Assembly (NCBI GenBank): GCA_964606575.1
Contig: CAZSHA010000058.1
Span: 1 to 14,928, forward strand
Direction: 5' to 3'
DNA length: 14,928 bases
Origin: RGIG4576 sp964606575
GTDB taxonomy: Bacteria; Bacteroidota; Bacteroidia; Bacteroidales; Muribaculaceae
Shown: piece by piece, positions 7,266-14,855 of the stretch
How the letters are laid out: each line of letters begins with the position of its first letter
Position numbering within the stretch: the stretch's first letter is position 1
Made by a program: the position numbers and the translations under genes
Notes under the pieces: generated by a model
The model's input: the letters and a program-made list of their open reading frames with translations, nothing else
What the model was told of the DNA's origin: nothing
Databases searched by the model: none

Positions 7266-8537
7266 TCACAGCAACCATTCATAAGCTGGAACGACGTGTA
7301 TCAGTTTATCGTCTATCGTTAACTCCTCTCGCTGGAAATCTGTTATAAGAAACAATTTATCGCATCGTGTTTCCTTTGAAGCGGTGAGCAATCCCCGCAG
7401 CTCACGTTTGCGAGTTTTTTCCTTACTTATATCATAGGACACTTGATATATTTCTTCCACTATACTGCCCCTGCATACCACAAAATCAGCCTCATAACCG
7501 CTTGAGCTCTTGTAATAATAAACATCACGATTTATCGGTCGATTTCTTCGAAGCAACTCTATATAAACAACCGTTTCTAAACGCCAACCTAAATTTTCAC
7601 CTGCAAAAGCATCTGGACGACCATCCATCAATGCAACGTCTACAGGATAAACTTTCTCCGCCCTTACACGCTGGCGGCTCTTGACAGCAAACCGCTTAAC
7701 GCCCAACAACAAATAAGATTCTTTTAAAAATCCTATATAATTGTTTACCGTATGGTTAGATTTTAATCCAACGACTTCTGCCAACTCGCTCTCCACCACA
7801 GTTACAGGGGCGATATTCATCAAGTGATGCGCCAACTGCTCAAACGCTTCCACATATTTAATTTTATGGCGTTGCTCTATATCCCTCTTTAAGATATTAT
7901 TGACTAGTGTTCCCACATAACGAGCTTTATTCTTTTTATGCAACAACTCGGGGAAACCTCCTTGCTTAAGATATTCATCAAAAGTAGCACGCCTTAGGGC
8001 TTCGGCTTTAGTAGTTACAGACTTCACATCAACACCTTTGCACTGACAATATTCTGCAAAAGAAAATGGAAACAACTCTATCTGTTCGTTACGCCCGGTA
8101 AGATGCGTAGCCAATTCCCCACTTAAAAGTTTTGCATTAGAACCAGTGACTATTATGTGCATTCGTTGCCGCAACAGACGATTTACAAAAAGATGCCATC
8201 CATCAATATTCTGTATTTCATCCAAAAATAAATACTTGAAATCACCATAAATCTTATATAGGACTTCAAGGACTGTATTCAAATCACTTGTTTGCAACTC
8301 TTCAAAACGCTCATCATCGAAATTGGCATAAGCAAAATTTTCGCTATGTGATTTCAAGACGTTATAGCACAATGTGGATTTCCCGCTTCTACGCACACCG
8401 ATTACAACTTGTGCCATATTACTTTCCATATCCACCTGTTCTTCTTCCTTACGAATACACAGCTTAACATCCCTTAAAGCAACCATCTCATCATATTGTT
8501 CAGAGAGGACTTGTTCTATAATACGCTTATCTACCAT
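7266..8537 (-). CDS. AAA+ ATPase with C-terminal DUF4143 domain
   Basis: The N-terminal half is a P-loop ATPase of the AAA_14 type: Walker A GVRRSGKST at residues 47-55, Walker B YLFLDE with D106/E107, and a sensor-like HIIVTGSN ending at N134. The C-terminal half is DUF4143-like, including YYYKSSSGYEADFVV (about 338-352). That resembles the E...D core of PD-(D/E)XK nuclease-fold proteins, though a full catalytic set is not assured. At 423 aa it is the usual full length. No signal peptide or membrane segment is seen, so it is cytosolic. The family is very common in Bacteroidota and its biological role is poorly known; links to mobile elements or stress have been suggested. The start at 8537 fits a TATCTTTG box 24 bp upstream. 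It stands alone between terminators and a repeat array. Confidence 0.88.
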   Translation of the reverse strand: MVDKRIIEQVLSEQYDEMVALRDVKLCIRKEEEQVDMESNMAQVVIGVRRSGKSTLCYNVLKSHSENFAYANFDDERFEELQTSDLNTVLEVLYKIYGDFKYLFLDEIQNIDGWHLFVNRLLRQRMHIIVTGSNAKLLSGELATHLTGRNEQIELFPFSFAEYCQCKGVDVKSVTTKAEALRRATFDEYLKQGGFPELLHKKNKARYVGTLVNNILKRDIEQRHKIKYVEAFEQLAHHLMNIAPVTVVESELAEVVGLKSNHTVNNYIGFLKESYLLLGVKRFAVKSRQRVRAEKVYPVDVALMDGRPDAFAGENLGWRLETVVYIELLRRNRPINRDVYYYKSSSGYEADFVVCRGSIVEEIYQVSYDISKEKTRKRELRGLLTASKETRCDKLFLITDFQREELTIDDKLIHVVPAYEWLL

Positions 8538-8560
8538 AGCATCAATATTTTATCTCACCG

Positions 8561-8568
8561 CAAAGATA
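8561..8568 (-). promoter_or_regulatory. Promoter -7 box for the ATPase gene (TATCTTTG)
   Basis: Read on the minus strand this is an exact TAnnTTTG match 24 bp before the ATPase start codon, giving a leader of roughly 15-20 nt. The -33 position falls on or beside the first copy of the repeated element (8585-8595), which reads TTATGGCGTTA on this strand rather than a plain TTTG. This suggests that the repeat is involved in promoter recognition or control. Confidence 0.65.
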
Positions 8569-8584
8569 TGAAAAATATTTATTC

Positions 8585-8723
8585 TAACGCCATAAATCGA
8601 AGAAAATCCAACTTTATAACGCCATAACGCAGACATTTTTTATATTTCTAACGCCATAAATCGGAGAAAATTCAACTTTACAACGCCATAACGCAGACAT
8701 TTTTTACATTTCTAACGCCATAA
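8585..8723. repeat. Five direct copies of an 11-bp element at exact 32-bp spacing
   Basis: The element TAACGCCATAA (one copy starts with C) begins at 8585, 8617, 8649, 8681 and 8713, always 32 bp apart. Spacers alternate between two types. Units 1 and 3 carry ATCG(A/G)AGAAAAT(C/T)CAACTTTA; units 2 and 4 carry a CGCAGACATTTTTT spacer. The higher-order repeat is therefore 64 bp, with four transitions between the two copies. The fifth unit is only the core. The array lies 48-186 bp upstream of the ATPase start, abutting its promoter. It is not a CRISPR: the repeated part is too short and the spacers are themselves repeated. It could be a binding-site array or a mobile-element end. Confidence 0.85.
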
Positions 8724-8730
8724 ATGTAAC

Positions 8731-8761
8731 AAAAAATACTGCAACAGATGTTACAGTATTT
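8731..8761 (-). terminator. Intrinsic terminator for the small YqaE-like gene
   Basis: Bases 8734-8761 are a 28-bp near-perfect palindrome: arms AAATACTG/CAGTATTT, then AACA/TGTT inside, with one mismatched pair (8742/8753). On the minus strand the stem runs into a six-T run (the A-run 8731-8736). It lies about 50 bp past the stop of the 50-aa gene, which is the right place and orientation to end its transcript. A second weaker hairpin (AACAGC 8792-8797 / GCTGTT 8804-8809) overlaps the stop codon. Confidence 0.7.
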
Positions 8762-8807
8762 AGATTTCAAGTTTGCCTATTGCTAAACGAAAACAGCAAC
8801 ACGGCTG

Positions 8808-8960
8808 TTAAGACTTGTTCAGTATGACCAAAGCACCTATTACGCCCGGAATCCAACCCGCCAAAGTCAATAACAACACTATTAGTACCGAACCGCATCC
8901 TTTATCGATTACAGCAAGAGGCGGGAAAATAATTGACAAGATTACTCTAATTAATGACAT
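8808..8960 (-). CDS. YqaE/Pmp3-family small membrane protein
   Basis: The 50-residue product begins MSLIRVILSIIFPPLAVIDK and ends VIGALVILNKS. It has two hydrophobic segments (about 3-17 and 22-46) around a short polar turn DKGCGS. The FPPLAV motif, the W-x-PG-x-IGA-x-x-I motif and the length are those of the UPF0057/Pmp3 family, inner-membrane proteins linked to stress and membrane potential in other organisms; exact function is unknown. The frame is open to an ATG at 9014. I chose 8960 because the family starts there and because a TATATTTG box at 8980-8987 would lie inside the longer version. It is divergent from the SGNH hydrolase gene and is followed by a terminator. Confidence 0.85.
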   Translation of the reverse strand: MSLIRVILSIIFPPLAVIDKGCGSVLIVLLLTLAGWIPGVIGALVILNKS

Positions 8961-8979
8961 GGTAAATTTATGTTTTTTG

Positions 8980-9000
8980 CAAATATACGATAAGTTATCG
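8980..9000 (-). promoter_or_regulatory. Promoter -7 box and adjoining palindrome for the YqaE-like gene
   Basis: On the minus strand 8987-8980 reads TATATTTG, an exact -7 match 19 bp before the start codon. Directly upstream is a perfect palindrome around a central base, CGATAAGTTATCG (8988-9000), placed in the promoter spacer where a repressor or activator could sit. A TTTG lies at 9012-9015 on this strand, but the 24-bp spacing is longer than usual. Confidence 0.6.
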
Positions 9001-9032
9001 ACTTTTTGACACAAATGTTTACCTTATTTGCT

Positions 9033-9040
9033 TACATTTG
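9033..9040 (+). promoter_or_regulatory. Promoter -7 box for the SGNH hydrolase gene (TACATTTG)
   Basis: This is an exact TAnnTTTG match 25 bp before the ATG at 9066. A TTTG at 9005-9008 lies 24 bp upstream, again a longer spacer than the common 19-21 bp. The box shares the ~105-bp divergent intergenic region with the YqaE promoter, so both could respond to the palindrome at 8988-9000. Confidence 0.6.
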
Positions 9041-9065
9041 CAATTAAATTTATAACACATTAGAC

Positions 9066-9809
9066 ATGAAATTAAAATTTGTACTATTACTATTGGTCAT
9101 AACAACATCGGTTTCACACGCTAAAACCGAATTAGACTCTACCCTGTATAAGCGTTACTATAAAGTTTTCAAAGCTAAAGAATTGGAGAAAAAGCAAAAA
9201 AGCGACTGGGCTCAGTTCTATCGCTATGAAGAAGCGAACAAATCGCTTAGCCAAAAGCCGGCTGTAGTATTCATGGGAAACTCCATCACCGACAATTGGG
9301 CTAAATTCCGCCCTGATTTTTTCAGCAAGCACAACATCGCAGGGCGAGGAATAAGCGGACAGACATCTTCTCAGATGCTCGTAAGATTCCAAAGCGATGT
9401 AATAGACTTAGCACCAAAGGCTGTAGTAATACTTGCTGGAACAAACGACATTGCCCGCAACAACGGCAAAATATCCTTGCATCACATATTCCAAAACATA
9501 GTATCCATGTGCCAACTGGCAAAACACAACAATATCACTCCTATTATCGCATCGGTTTTACCTGCCAGTTCTTATTCTTGGATAAAATCAGTAAAACCAG
9601 CTGAAGATATTAAAGCACTGAATAAGATGTTATATGATTATGCTAAAAAGAATAATATTATATATATAGATTATTATTCCGCATTAGCAGACGATGCCGG
9701 CGGATTGCCAGAAAAACATAGCAAAGACGGTGTGCATCCTAACGTGGAATGCTACCAGATAATGGAAGATATCGTGATGAAATCAATAGGCAAGTACATT
9801 AAAAAATAA
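9066..9809 (+). CDS. Secreted SGNH/GDSL-type hydrolase (probable esterase)
   Basis: Residues 1-19 are a signal peptide (hydrophobic core, SHA cleavage site), so it is periplasmic or exported. The four SGNH blocks are present: GNSIT with nucleophile S73, the glycine G98 in GISGQTS, GTND with N127, and DGVHPN with D221 and H224 completing the triad. At 247 aa it is a single-domain enzyme of usual length, close to the GDSL_2 lipase/acylhydrolase group. Such enzymes remove acetyl or acyl esters from sugars or lipids. Given the hexosaminidase next door, sugar O-acetyl removal is plausible but inferred; the substrate cannot be read from sequence. A separate promoter (9033-9040) and a strong terminator (9829-9867) make it a single-gene unit. 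Confidence 0.88.
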   Translation: MKLKFVLLLLVITTSVSHAKTELDSTLYKRYYKVFKAKELEKKQKSDWAQFYRYEEANKSLSQKPAVVFMGNSITDNWAKFRPDFFSKHNIAGRGISGQTSSQMLVRFQSDVIDLAPKAVVILAGTNDIARNNGKISLHHIFQNIVSMCQLAKHNNITPIIASVLPASSYSWIKSVKPAEDIKALNKMLYDYAKKNNIIYIDYYSALADDAGGLPEKHSKDGVHPNVECYQIMEDIVMKSIGKYIKK

Positions 9810-9828
9810 CAAGCCTTCACGACGACAA

Positions 9829-9867
9829 AAAAATGAGATACGCCAAACCGTGACGTATCTCATTTTT
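9829..9867. terminator. Perfect 14-bp-stem bidirectional terminator
   Basis: Arms AAAAATGAGATACG (9829-9842) and CGTATCTCATTTTT (9854-9867) are perfectly complementary around an 11-nt loop, with A-runs on the left and T-runs on the right. It lies 20 bp after the SGNH stop and 18 bp beyond the hexosaminidase stop on the other strand. It therefore fits termination of both convergent genes. Confidence 0.85.
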
Positions 9868-9884
9868 ATTATGACCTTAGGGGA

Positions 9885-12380
9885 TTATAACCAAAGGAAT
9901 GTAGCAACACTTTGCTTACCTAGATAATATGCCCGAGCCTTAACCAACTTAGTGTCGGCTGGTATGGCTACAGGAGCAGTCCATTCTGGCGAATTTTCAT
10001 TAGGATTGCTTCCGTCGAATGTGTAGCGAATCACTACACCAGGATATTGCTTGTTGGCTAGAAGCATACCATCCTTAGCGATAATACCGGGTTGGCCAAT
10101 ATGGAAGTTGCTGCCTCGCTTAGACAATTTAGGCAGTTCTTTCGTACCTATAATAAGGTTGTAGCGAGTACGCTCGTCAAGATATTGCTTGCTGTCGTCA
10201 TTGTCATTGCCCCATGAAGGATAAGCGTTCCAACCACGTTCAACGATACCGAAAATCTTAGGGAATACATAGTGTTGCACTGTACTATATCCACGATTGG
10301 TTTCGGTCCATAGCTGACCTTGCACACCCACGATATTCTCTTTCTTCACAATTGCAGGTTTTCCCTTTTCAGCGTTGACCAAATCCACACGCTTACCGTC
10401 GATTGAACGACGAGAAGAACGATAAACATTGAATGGTTGAGCTTCCCATGAGGTGAATTCATCAACCGCTCCACCCCAATTGTGTCCCAACTCGTCTTGA
10501 TGACGCGAATACACGAAATCAAAATAGAAGTTATTAGCATTGCTTAATATCACAGGATAACCATTGTTGGCAATATGGTAAGGAATAGAATCACGACGAC
10601 CGACGGTACTCCAACCGTTAATCATATAGAAACGTTTAGCCACTTTCTCGTCAAATTCTTTAGAGTGCTTCAACGCAGCCTCTTGCCAAGCACCAGCCTT
10701 AATACCTTTCTTTTCAAGATAAGCAGTCATTTGATCGATATAGTACTCTTCAATCTGTCTTATCGTAGAGAAACCTGATTCCTCTTTCATTTTCTTGATA
10801 GCAGGCGAATGATTCCATGCTCCATCGGCAACTTCGTCACCACCCAAATGAACGGTCTTCAATTTAACGCCAGCCTTGTCGTACATAGCTTCCAATTCGT
10901 CAATTATACGCTTTACGAAACGATAAGTACCTGGAACGGCAAGATTCAGCACATTGTCGCTATATCCCTGTACTGAAACATAGCTTGTGGTGTCGTTTAC
11001 ATCCCATACTACAAATTCTTCAGCCTTAGCAGGATCGGTATCAATGTATTTGTTATAACGATTCTTCATTGATAGGATAACGGCACGAGCGTGACCCGGA
11101 GTTTCTATCTCTGGTATAATTTCAACGCCTCGCTTATTAGCATACTTAATCAACTCTATAAATTGGTCGGTAGTTATGTAGCCGTTTGCCGAAGTGCTTA
11201 AATCGTCAGGATTACCATTGCCGGCATAAGTTTGCATCAAGAAATCTTTTTCATCATGTGTCAAGCCCTTACGTGAACCGTATGTTGTCAATTCTGGCAA
11301 ACTAGGTATCTCAAGCCTCCAAGCCTCATCATCATTGAAGTGGAAATGGAACACATTGATTTTATACGATGCCAGGATGTCGATAAAATCTTTAACGCCC
11401 TCGTATGGAGTGTAGTTACGGGCAATATCGAGCATCATTCCACGGTGATGCAAATCAGGATAATCGGTTATCGTAACCTCTGGGATAACGTTTTCACCAT
11501 TAGTATGCTCAATTGCAGCGACTAAAGTCTTAACGCCATTAAGAACACCAATAGGTGAATTACCCGCAATCTTAACACCTTTCTTCGTAACTTGCAAAGT
11601 ATAATATTCGTTGTTCTTGTCTTTCTCATTGATTAATGAAAGAGAAACGACGAACTTTGATTTTTCAGCCACTTTAATACCGCAATTAGCCGCTTTCTCA
11701 GATAGATAGTCGGCAGCAATACTTAATGACTTCTTATCATATTTTGCCGATATGGTAGCTGGAATAGCGACAGGCTTGCCCAACTTGCCCACGCTCTTAG
11801 GAGCCGGTATCAAATCGTATACACCTAATTCAACACCATTTGACGGATTTATCTCGGCATTCTTGTCATAAACAAATTTACCGTCGGGATAATTGGCATA
11901 TTCCTTGCCTTTAGCCGCCCATTGAAGCGGATTGTTCATAGTGGGTCTAATAAACGGCACACCGATAGGTTTCTCCCCATGAAATGCGAAATGCCCGCCG
12001 TCAGGACCGAAACTAATAGCCGGGTGCACACCATTCTGAACGATGTCTATAACGATAGAGTCGCCTGGTGCAAGAGGCACATAATTCTCATTAGGCGTGA
12101 AATAGAAATATCCCCTTTTCACTGTTTTCAACGACAACGGAGCTTTCTCGTCAATCTTCATTGTACGTGGAAACTGGTTGTAATAGAATGACCAGTTATG
12201 TCCCAATTCCTCATCGCTGATGTTGGTGAAAACATACTTTCCGCTATATTTATTGGGAGCGACCCCATTTTCTCCCATAATCCACTTGACTGATATAGGA
12301 GCTGCACTTTGTGCGACAACATTAACGCTTGTTGTAGCGAATGCCGTCAACAGAAAAGTCTTAAAAATTTTTGATAGCAT
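9885..12380 (-). CDS. Secreted beta-N-acetylhexosaminidase, GH20, four-domain chitobiase type
   Basis: This enzyme removes terminal beta-linked GlcNAc or GalNAc from glycans. A signal peptide without a lipobox spans about residues 1-24. An N-terminal CHB_HEX beta domain follows (about 26-150; ISVKWIMGENG, FYYNQFPRT). A GH20b alpha/beta domain starts near LIPAPKSVGKLG (about 190-305). The catalytic TIM barrel (about 306-735) starts at YPDLHHRGMMLDIARN and contains FHFHFNDDEAWRLEIP and HLGGDEVADGAW. The catalytic Asp-Glu pair is D515-E516, matching the family's substrate-assisted mechanism. The barrel also contains GAWQEA and GQLWTET. A C-terminal chitobiase-type beta domain (about 750-831; RYTFDGSNPNENSPEW) closes the protein. 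Length (831 aa) matches bacterial chitobiase-type enzymes. It probably acts in the periplasm on host or fungal glycans. It has its own promoter within an inverted repeat. Confidence 0.95.
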   Translation of the reverse strand: MLSKIFKTFLLTAFATTSVNVVAQSAAPISVKWIMGENGVAPNKYSGKYVFTNISDEELGHNWSFYYNQFPRTMKIDEKAPLSLKTVKRGYFYFTPNENYVPLAPGDSIVIDIVQNGVHPAISFGPDGGHFAFHGEKPIGVPFIRPTMNNPLQWAAKGKEYANYPDGKFVYDKNAEINPSNGVELGVYDLIPAPKSVGKLGKPVAIPATISAKYDKKSLSIAADYLSEKAANCGIKVAEKSKFVVSLSLINEKDKNNEYYTLQVTKKGVKIAGNSPIGVLNGVKTLVAAIEHTNGENVIPEVTITDYPDLHHRGMMLDIARNYTPYEGVKDFIDILASYKINVFHFHFNDDEAWRLEIPSLPELTTYGSRKGLTHDEKDFLMQTYAGNGNPDDLSTSANGYITTDQFIELIKYANKRGVEIIPEIETPGHARAVILSMKNRYNKYIDTDPAKAEEFVVWDVNDTTSYVSVQGYSDNVLNLAVPGTYRFVKRIIDELEAMYDKAGVKLKTVHLGGDEVADGAWNHSPAIKKMKEESGFSTIRQIEEYYIDQMTAYLEKKGIKAGAWQEAALKHSKEFDEKVAKRFYMINGWSTVGRRDSIPYHIANNGYPVILSNANNFYFDFVYSRHQDELGHNWGGAVDEFTSWEAQPFNVYRSSRRSIDGKRVDLVNAEKGKPAIVKKENIVGVQGQLWTETNRGYSTVQHYVFPKIFGIVERGWNAYPSWGNDNDDSKQYLDERTRYNLIIGTKELPKLSKRGSNFHIGQPGIIAKDGMLLANKQYPGVVIRYTFDGSNPNENSPEWTAPVAIPADTKLVKARAYYLGKQSVATFLWL

Positions 12381-12408
12381 AAATTAATAGTTCTATAGGT
12401 TTGAAAAG

Positions 12409-12461
12409 ATTCTCCAAAGTTAACGAAAAATCTCAAGAGATTCCGCATAACTTTGGAGAAT
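12409..12461. promoter_or_regulatory. Inverted repeat carrying the hexosaminidase promoter
   Basis: Arms ATTCTCCAAAGTTA (12409-12422) and TAACTTTGGAGAAT (12448-12461) are a perfect 14-bp inverted repeat. Inside the 25-nt loop is a second hairpin, AATCTC/GAGATT (12429-12434/12437-12442). The left arm read on the minus strand gives TAACTTTG (12422-12415), a consensus -7 box 34 bp before the hexosaminidase ATG. The right arm gives the same box on the + strand, pointing into the antisense of the carbonic-anhydrase-like gene. The element may be an operator, divergent promoters or a weak terminator for the upstream gene pair. Confidence 0.6.
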
Positions 12462-12488
12462 TATCAAAAGAGCCTGAAACTATACGAC

Positions 12489-13028
12489 TTAAAGGATTTC
12501 TGTCTTAGCATCATCGGCTGTATACCATGTTGAATACATCAAGTAGTTATGTGCTATTTTCTGATTGATTTCTTTACCTTGTTCTGGCGAAACCATCTTA
12601 ATGAATTTAGCCGGCACACCACCCCATAACTCGTATGGGCCTACCTTAGTGCGTGCAGTGACAACACTTCCGGCGGCTATTATTGCCCCTTCGCCTATTT
12701 CGGCATCATCAAGCAAAGTACTGCCCATTCCTATCAAAGCATAATCATGCACTTTAGCCCCATGTATAGTTACGTTATGCCCTACCGACACGTGATTACC
12801 TATCTCAATGGTCGATTTCTGATAGAGCGTGTGAAGCACAGAACCGTCTTGTATATTCACACAATTTCCTATAGTAATAGTATTTACATCGCCTCTTAAC
12901 ACAGTTCCAAACCAGATACTGCAATCATCGCCGATAGTGGTATCACCGATAATAGTAGCATTATCGGCTAGGAAACAATTATTTCCAATCTTCGGAGTGA
13001 ATCCTCTTACTGATTTTATTAAAGCCAT
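12489..13028 (-). CDS. Gamma-carbonic-anhydrase-like hexapeptide-repeat protein (YrdA/PaaY type)
   Basis: The 179-aa product is built of left-handed beta-helix hexapeptide repeats (NATIIGDTTIGDDCSIWF, ITIGNCVNIQDGS, VSVGHNVTIHGAKV). The histidines expected to bind metal between subunits are visible as H66 in VLHT and H84/H89 in GHNVTIH; the family acts as a trimer. The C-terminal GVPAKFIK and an ending helix are typical of the YrdA/PaaY/CaiE group. Carbonic anhydrase activity is established for some members but not all, so function is uncertain. It is cytosolic, with no signal peptide. It begins 42 bp after the aminopeptidase stop on the same strand with no promoter box between, so the two are probably co-transcribed. 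Confidence 0.88.
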   Translation of the reverse strand: MALIKSVRGFTPKIGNNCFLADNATIIGDTTIGDDCSIWFGTVLRGDVNTITIGNCVNIQDGSVLHTLYQKSTIEIGNHVSVGHNVTIHGAKVHDYALIGMGSTLLDDAEIGEGAIIAAGSVVTARTKVGPYELWGGVPAKFIKMVSPEQGKEINQKIAHNYLMYSTWYTADDAKTEIL

Positions 13029-13070
13029 AATTTTATTTATTGTTAGTAATTTACATACAGCCTCATCGCA

Positions 13071-14855
13071 TCAAATAGCTTCGGTGCGGGCATTCAACCA
13101 AGCTTGTTCTTCTTCGTTCAGATACGGTGTCAAACGTTTACGCACCTCAGCATGATATGCGTTCACCTGTGCTATCTCTTGAGCACTTAACATCGACATA
13201 TCTATAAGATTCTTATCATAAGGGAATAAAGTCAAAGCCTCAAATTGCAAGAAATCTCCAAATTCGTCACTATGTCCCGCAGAAACAGTCAACACCAAAT
13301 TTTCGGTACGTATTCCATATTGTCCAGCCTTATACAATCCCGGTTCGTTGGATGTTATCATTCCCACCTTCAAAGTTGTAGGATTCTCATTCAAACGTAT
13401 GTTTTGAGGGCCTTCATGAACACCCAAAAAATGACCTACACCATGACCAGTTCCATGCAAATAAGTCATCATCTCGTTCCACTGGTAGATGCGCGCAAGA
13501 GCATCCAACTGGCTACCACGCGTACCCACTGGGAATTTAGCATGTCCCAAAGCTAAATGACCTTTCAACACCAATGTGTAGTCATGTTTCTCGCTCTCTG
13601 TAGGATTTCCCAATGAAACAGTACGGGTTATATCAGTCGTACCATCTAGATATTGAGCTCCTGTATCGACCAAAAGCAACCCTTCCGCTTTCAAGGTTGA
13701 TGCAGTTTCAGGTTTAGCCGAATAATGCACTATTGCTCCATGTTCCTTATATCCCGCTATCATTCCGAAACTTTCACCTTTGTACATTTCGCTAACGCCA
13801 CGACATTCTATAGCTTTCTTGGCTACATCAATCTCTGTGATAGTACCAGATGAAGCCATCTTTTCTACCCACATCCATAGCTTTACAAGAGCCGCTCCGT
13901 CACGTTCCATAGCCTTTCTAGTTCCTTCAATCTGAACTTCGTTCTTAATCGCCTTCAACGGAGCAATAGGCGACTTTGCATATACCTTATAACACTCTAA
14001 AGCACGTCCTAGCGTATCGCTCACCTGATTAGGGTCGAGCATAACTGTTGTGCTTACTTTCACTTCTTTCGACAAGAAATGTTCTACGCTATCGTAAGGT
14101 TTAACACTTACACCCGCATTACTCAAATGTGAAATCACTTCGGCATCTAATTTATCTTCATCGATAAACAAGACTTTCTCATTTCTTGAAAGATACAGAT
14201 ATGACACTACGACAGGAGTACATTCTACGTCAGAACCACGCAAGTTGAGAGTCCATGCAATCTCATCAAGCATAGGAACGAATATTGCATCAGCACCAAC
14301 ACTTTCCACATCGCTAAGGATTCTATCTATTTTGCTTTCTACACTTTCACCGGCATACTTCACATCATGTATAAACGCTTTCCCCATTGGACGAGCTGGA
14401 CGGTCCATCCAAATCGTGTCAACAGGAGCGAAATCGGCAGCGAAACGGAATCCATGAGTTCCACAAAACTCCTCCAATTGATTTGCCTTATTTATTGAGA
14501 ACAAACGACCATCAACAGCTAGAACCGCATTATCTTGTAATTGGTCGGCAAGCCATTCTGTTATTGTAGCCTCACCAAGCACATCTTCTTTGTGCATATC
14601 AAAGCCTGAATCTTGCAATTGATCGGCAGCCTGAAGGAAATAACGGGAATCGGTCCACAATCCAGCCGACTTCATCGTAACAACAGCAGTACCGTTACTG
14701 CCTGTAAAACCAGTCACCCAATCACGTACTTTCCAATGCGGATTCACGTATTCACTCTGATGAGGATCTGTTCCAGGAATGATTACCGCATCAACTTTCA
14801 CATTACGCATAGCCTCACGTAATGCCTCTAAGTTCTTTACCGTCGCTTTACTCAT
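13071..14855 (-). CDS. Xaa-Pro aminopeptidase (aminopeptidase P, M24B, three-domain APP1 type)
   Basis: This enzyme cleaves N-terminal residues preceding proline. Two creatinase-like N-terminal domains (about 1-320; PGTDPHQSEYVNPHWKVRD near the start) precede the pita-bread catalytic domain (about 320-540) and a C-terminal tail ending WLNARTEAI. The five metal ligands can be placed: D397 and D408 in DTGAQYLDGTTDIT, H471 in HGTGHGVGH, E504 in SNEPGLY and E518 in RTENL. D-D spacing (11), D-H spacing (63) and E-E spacing (14) match the human cytosolic enzyme. Length (594 aa) fits the long APP1 type rather than short PepP. No signal peptide is present. A recognisable TAnnTTTG box is missing in the 73 bp available upstream. 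The carbonic-anhydrase-like gene follows. Confidence 0.93.
   Translation of the reverse strand: MSKATVKNLEALREAMRNVKVDAVIIPGTDPHQSEYVNPHWKVRDWVTGFTGSNGTAVVTMKSAGLWTDSRYFLQAADQLQDSGFDMHKEDVLGEATITEWLADQLQDNAVLAVDGRLFSINKANQLEEFCGTHGFRFAADFAPVDTIWMDRPARPMGKAFIHDVKYAGESVESKIDRILSDVESVGADAIFVPMLDEIAWTLNLRGSDVECTPVVVSYLYLSRNEKVLFIDEDKLDAEVISHLSNAGVSVKPYDSVEHFLSKEVKVSTTVMLDPNQVSDTLGRALECYKVYAKSPIAPLKAIKNEVQIEGTRKAMERDGAALVKLWMWVEKMASSGTITEIDVAKKAIECRGVSEMYKGESFGMIAGYKEHGAIVHYSAKPETASTLKAEGLLLVDTGAQYLDGTTDITRTVSLGNPTESEKHDYTLVLKGHLALGHAKFPVGTRGSQLDALARIYQWNEMMTYLHGTGHGVGHFLGVHEGPQNIRLNENPTTLKVGMITSNEPGLYKAGQYGIRTENLVLTVSAGHSDEFGDFLQFEALTLFPYDKNLIDMSMLSAQEIAQVNAYHAEVRKRLTPYLNEEEQAWLNARTEAI

Noticed and set aside
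8585..8744. CRISPR array
   Set aside because: The repeated core is only 11 bp, the spacers are themselves repeated in an alternating pattern, and no cas genes are present.
8815..9009. 64-codon + strand frame opposite the YqaE-like gene
   Set aside because: It is the antisense shadow of a family-matching membrane protein and would cross both promoters.
9066..12380. Polysaccharide utilization locus
   Set aside because: A hydrolase and a hexosaminidase are adjacent but convergent with separate promoters, and there is no SusC/SusD pair or hybrid sensor in the window.
13245..13556. 103-codon + strand frame within the aminopeptidase gene
   Set aside because: It is antisense to the catalytic core of a gene with all five metal ligands intact, so it is a shadow.
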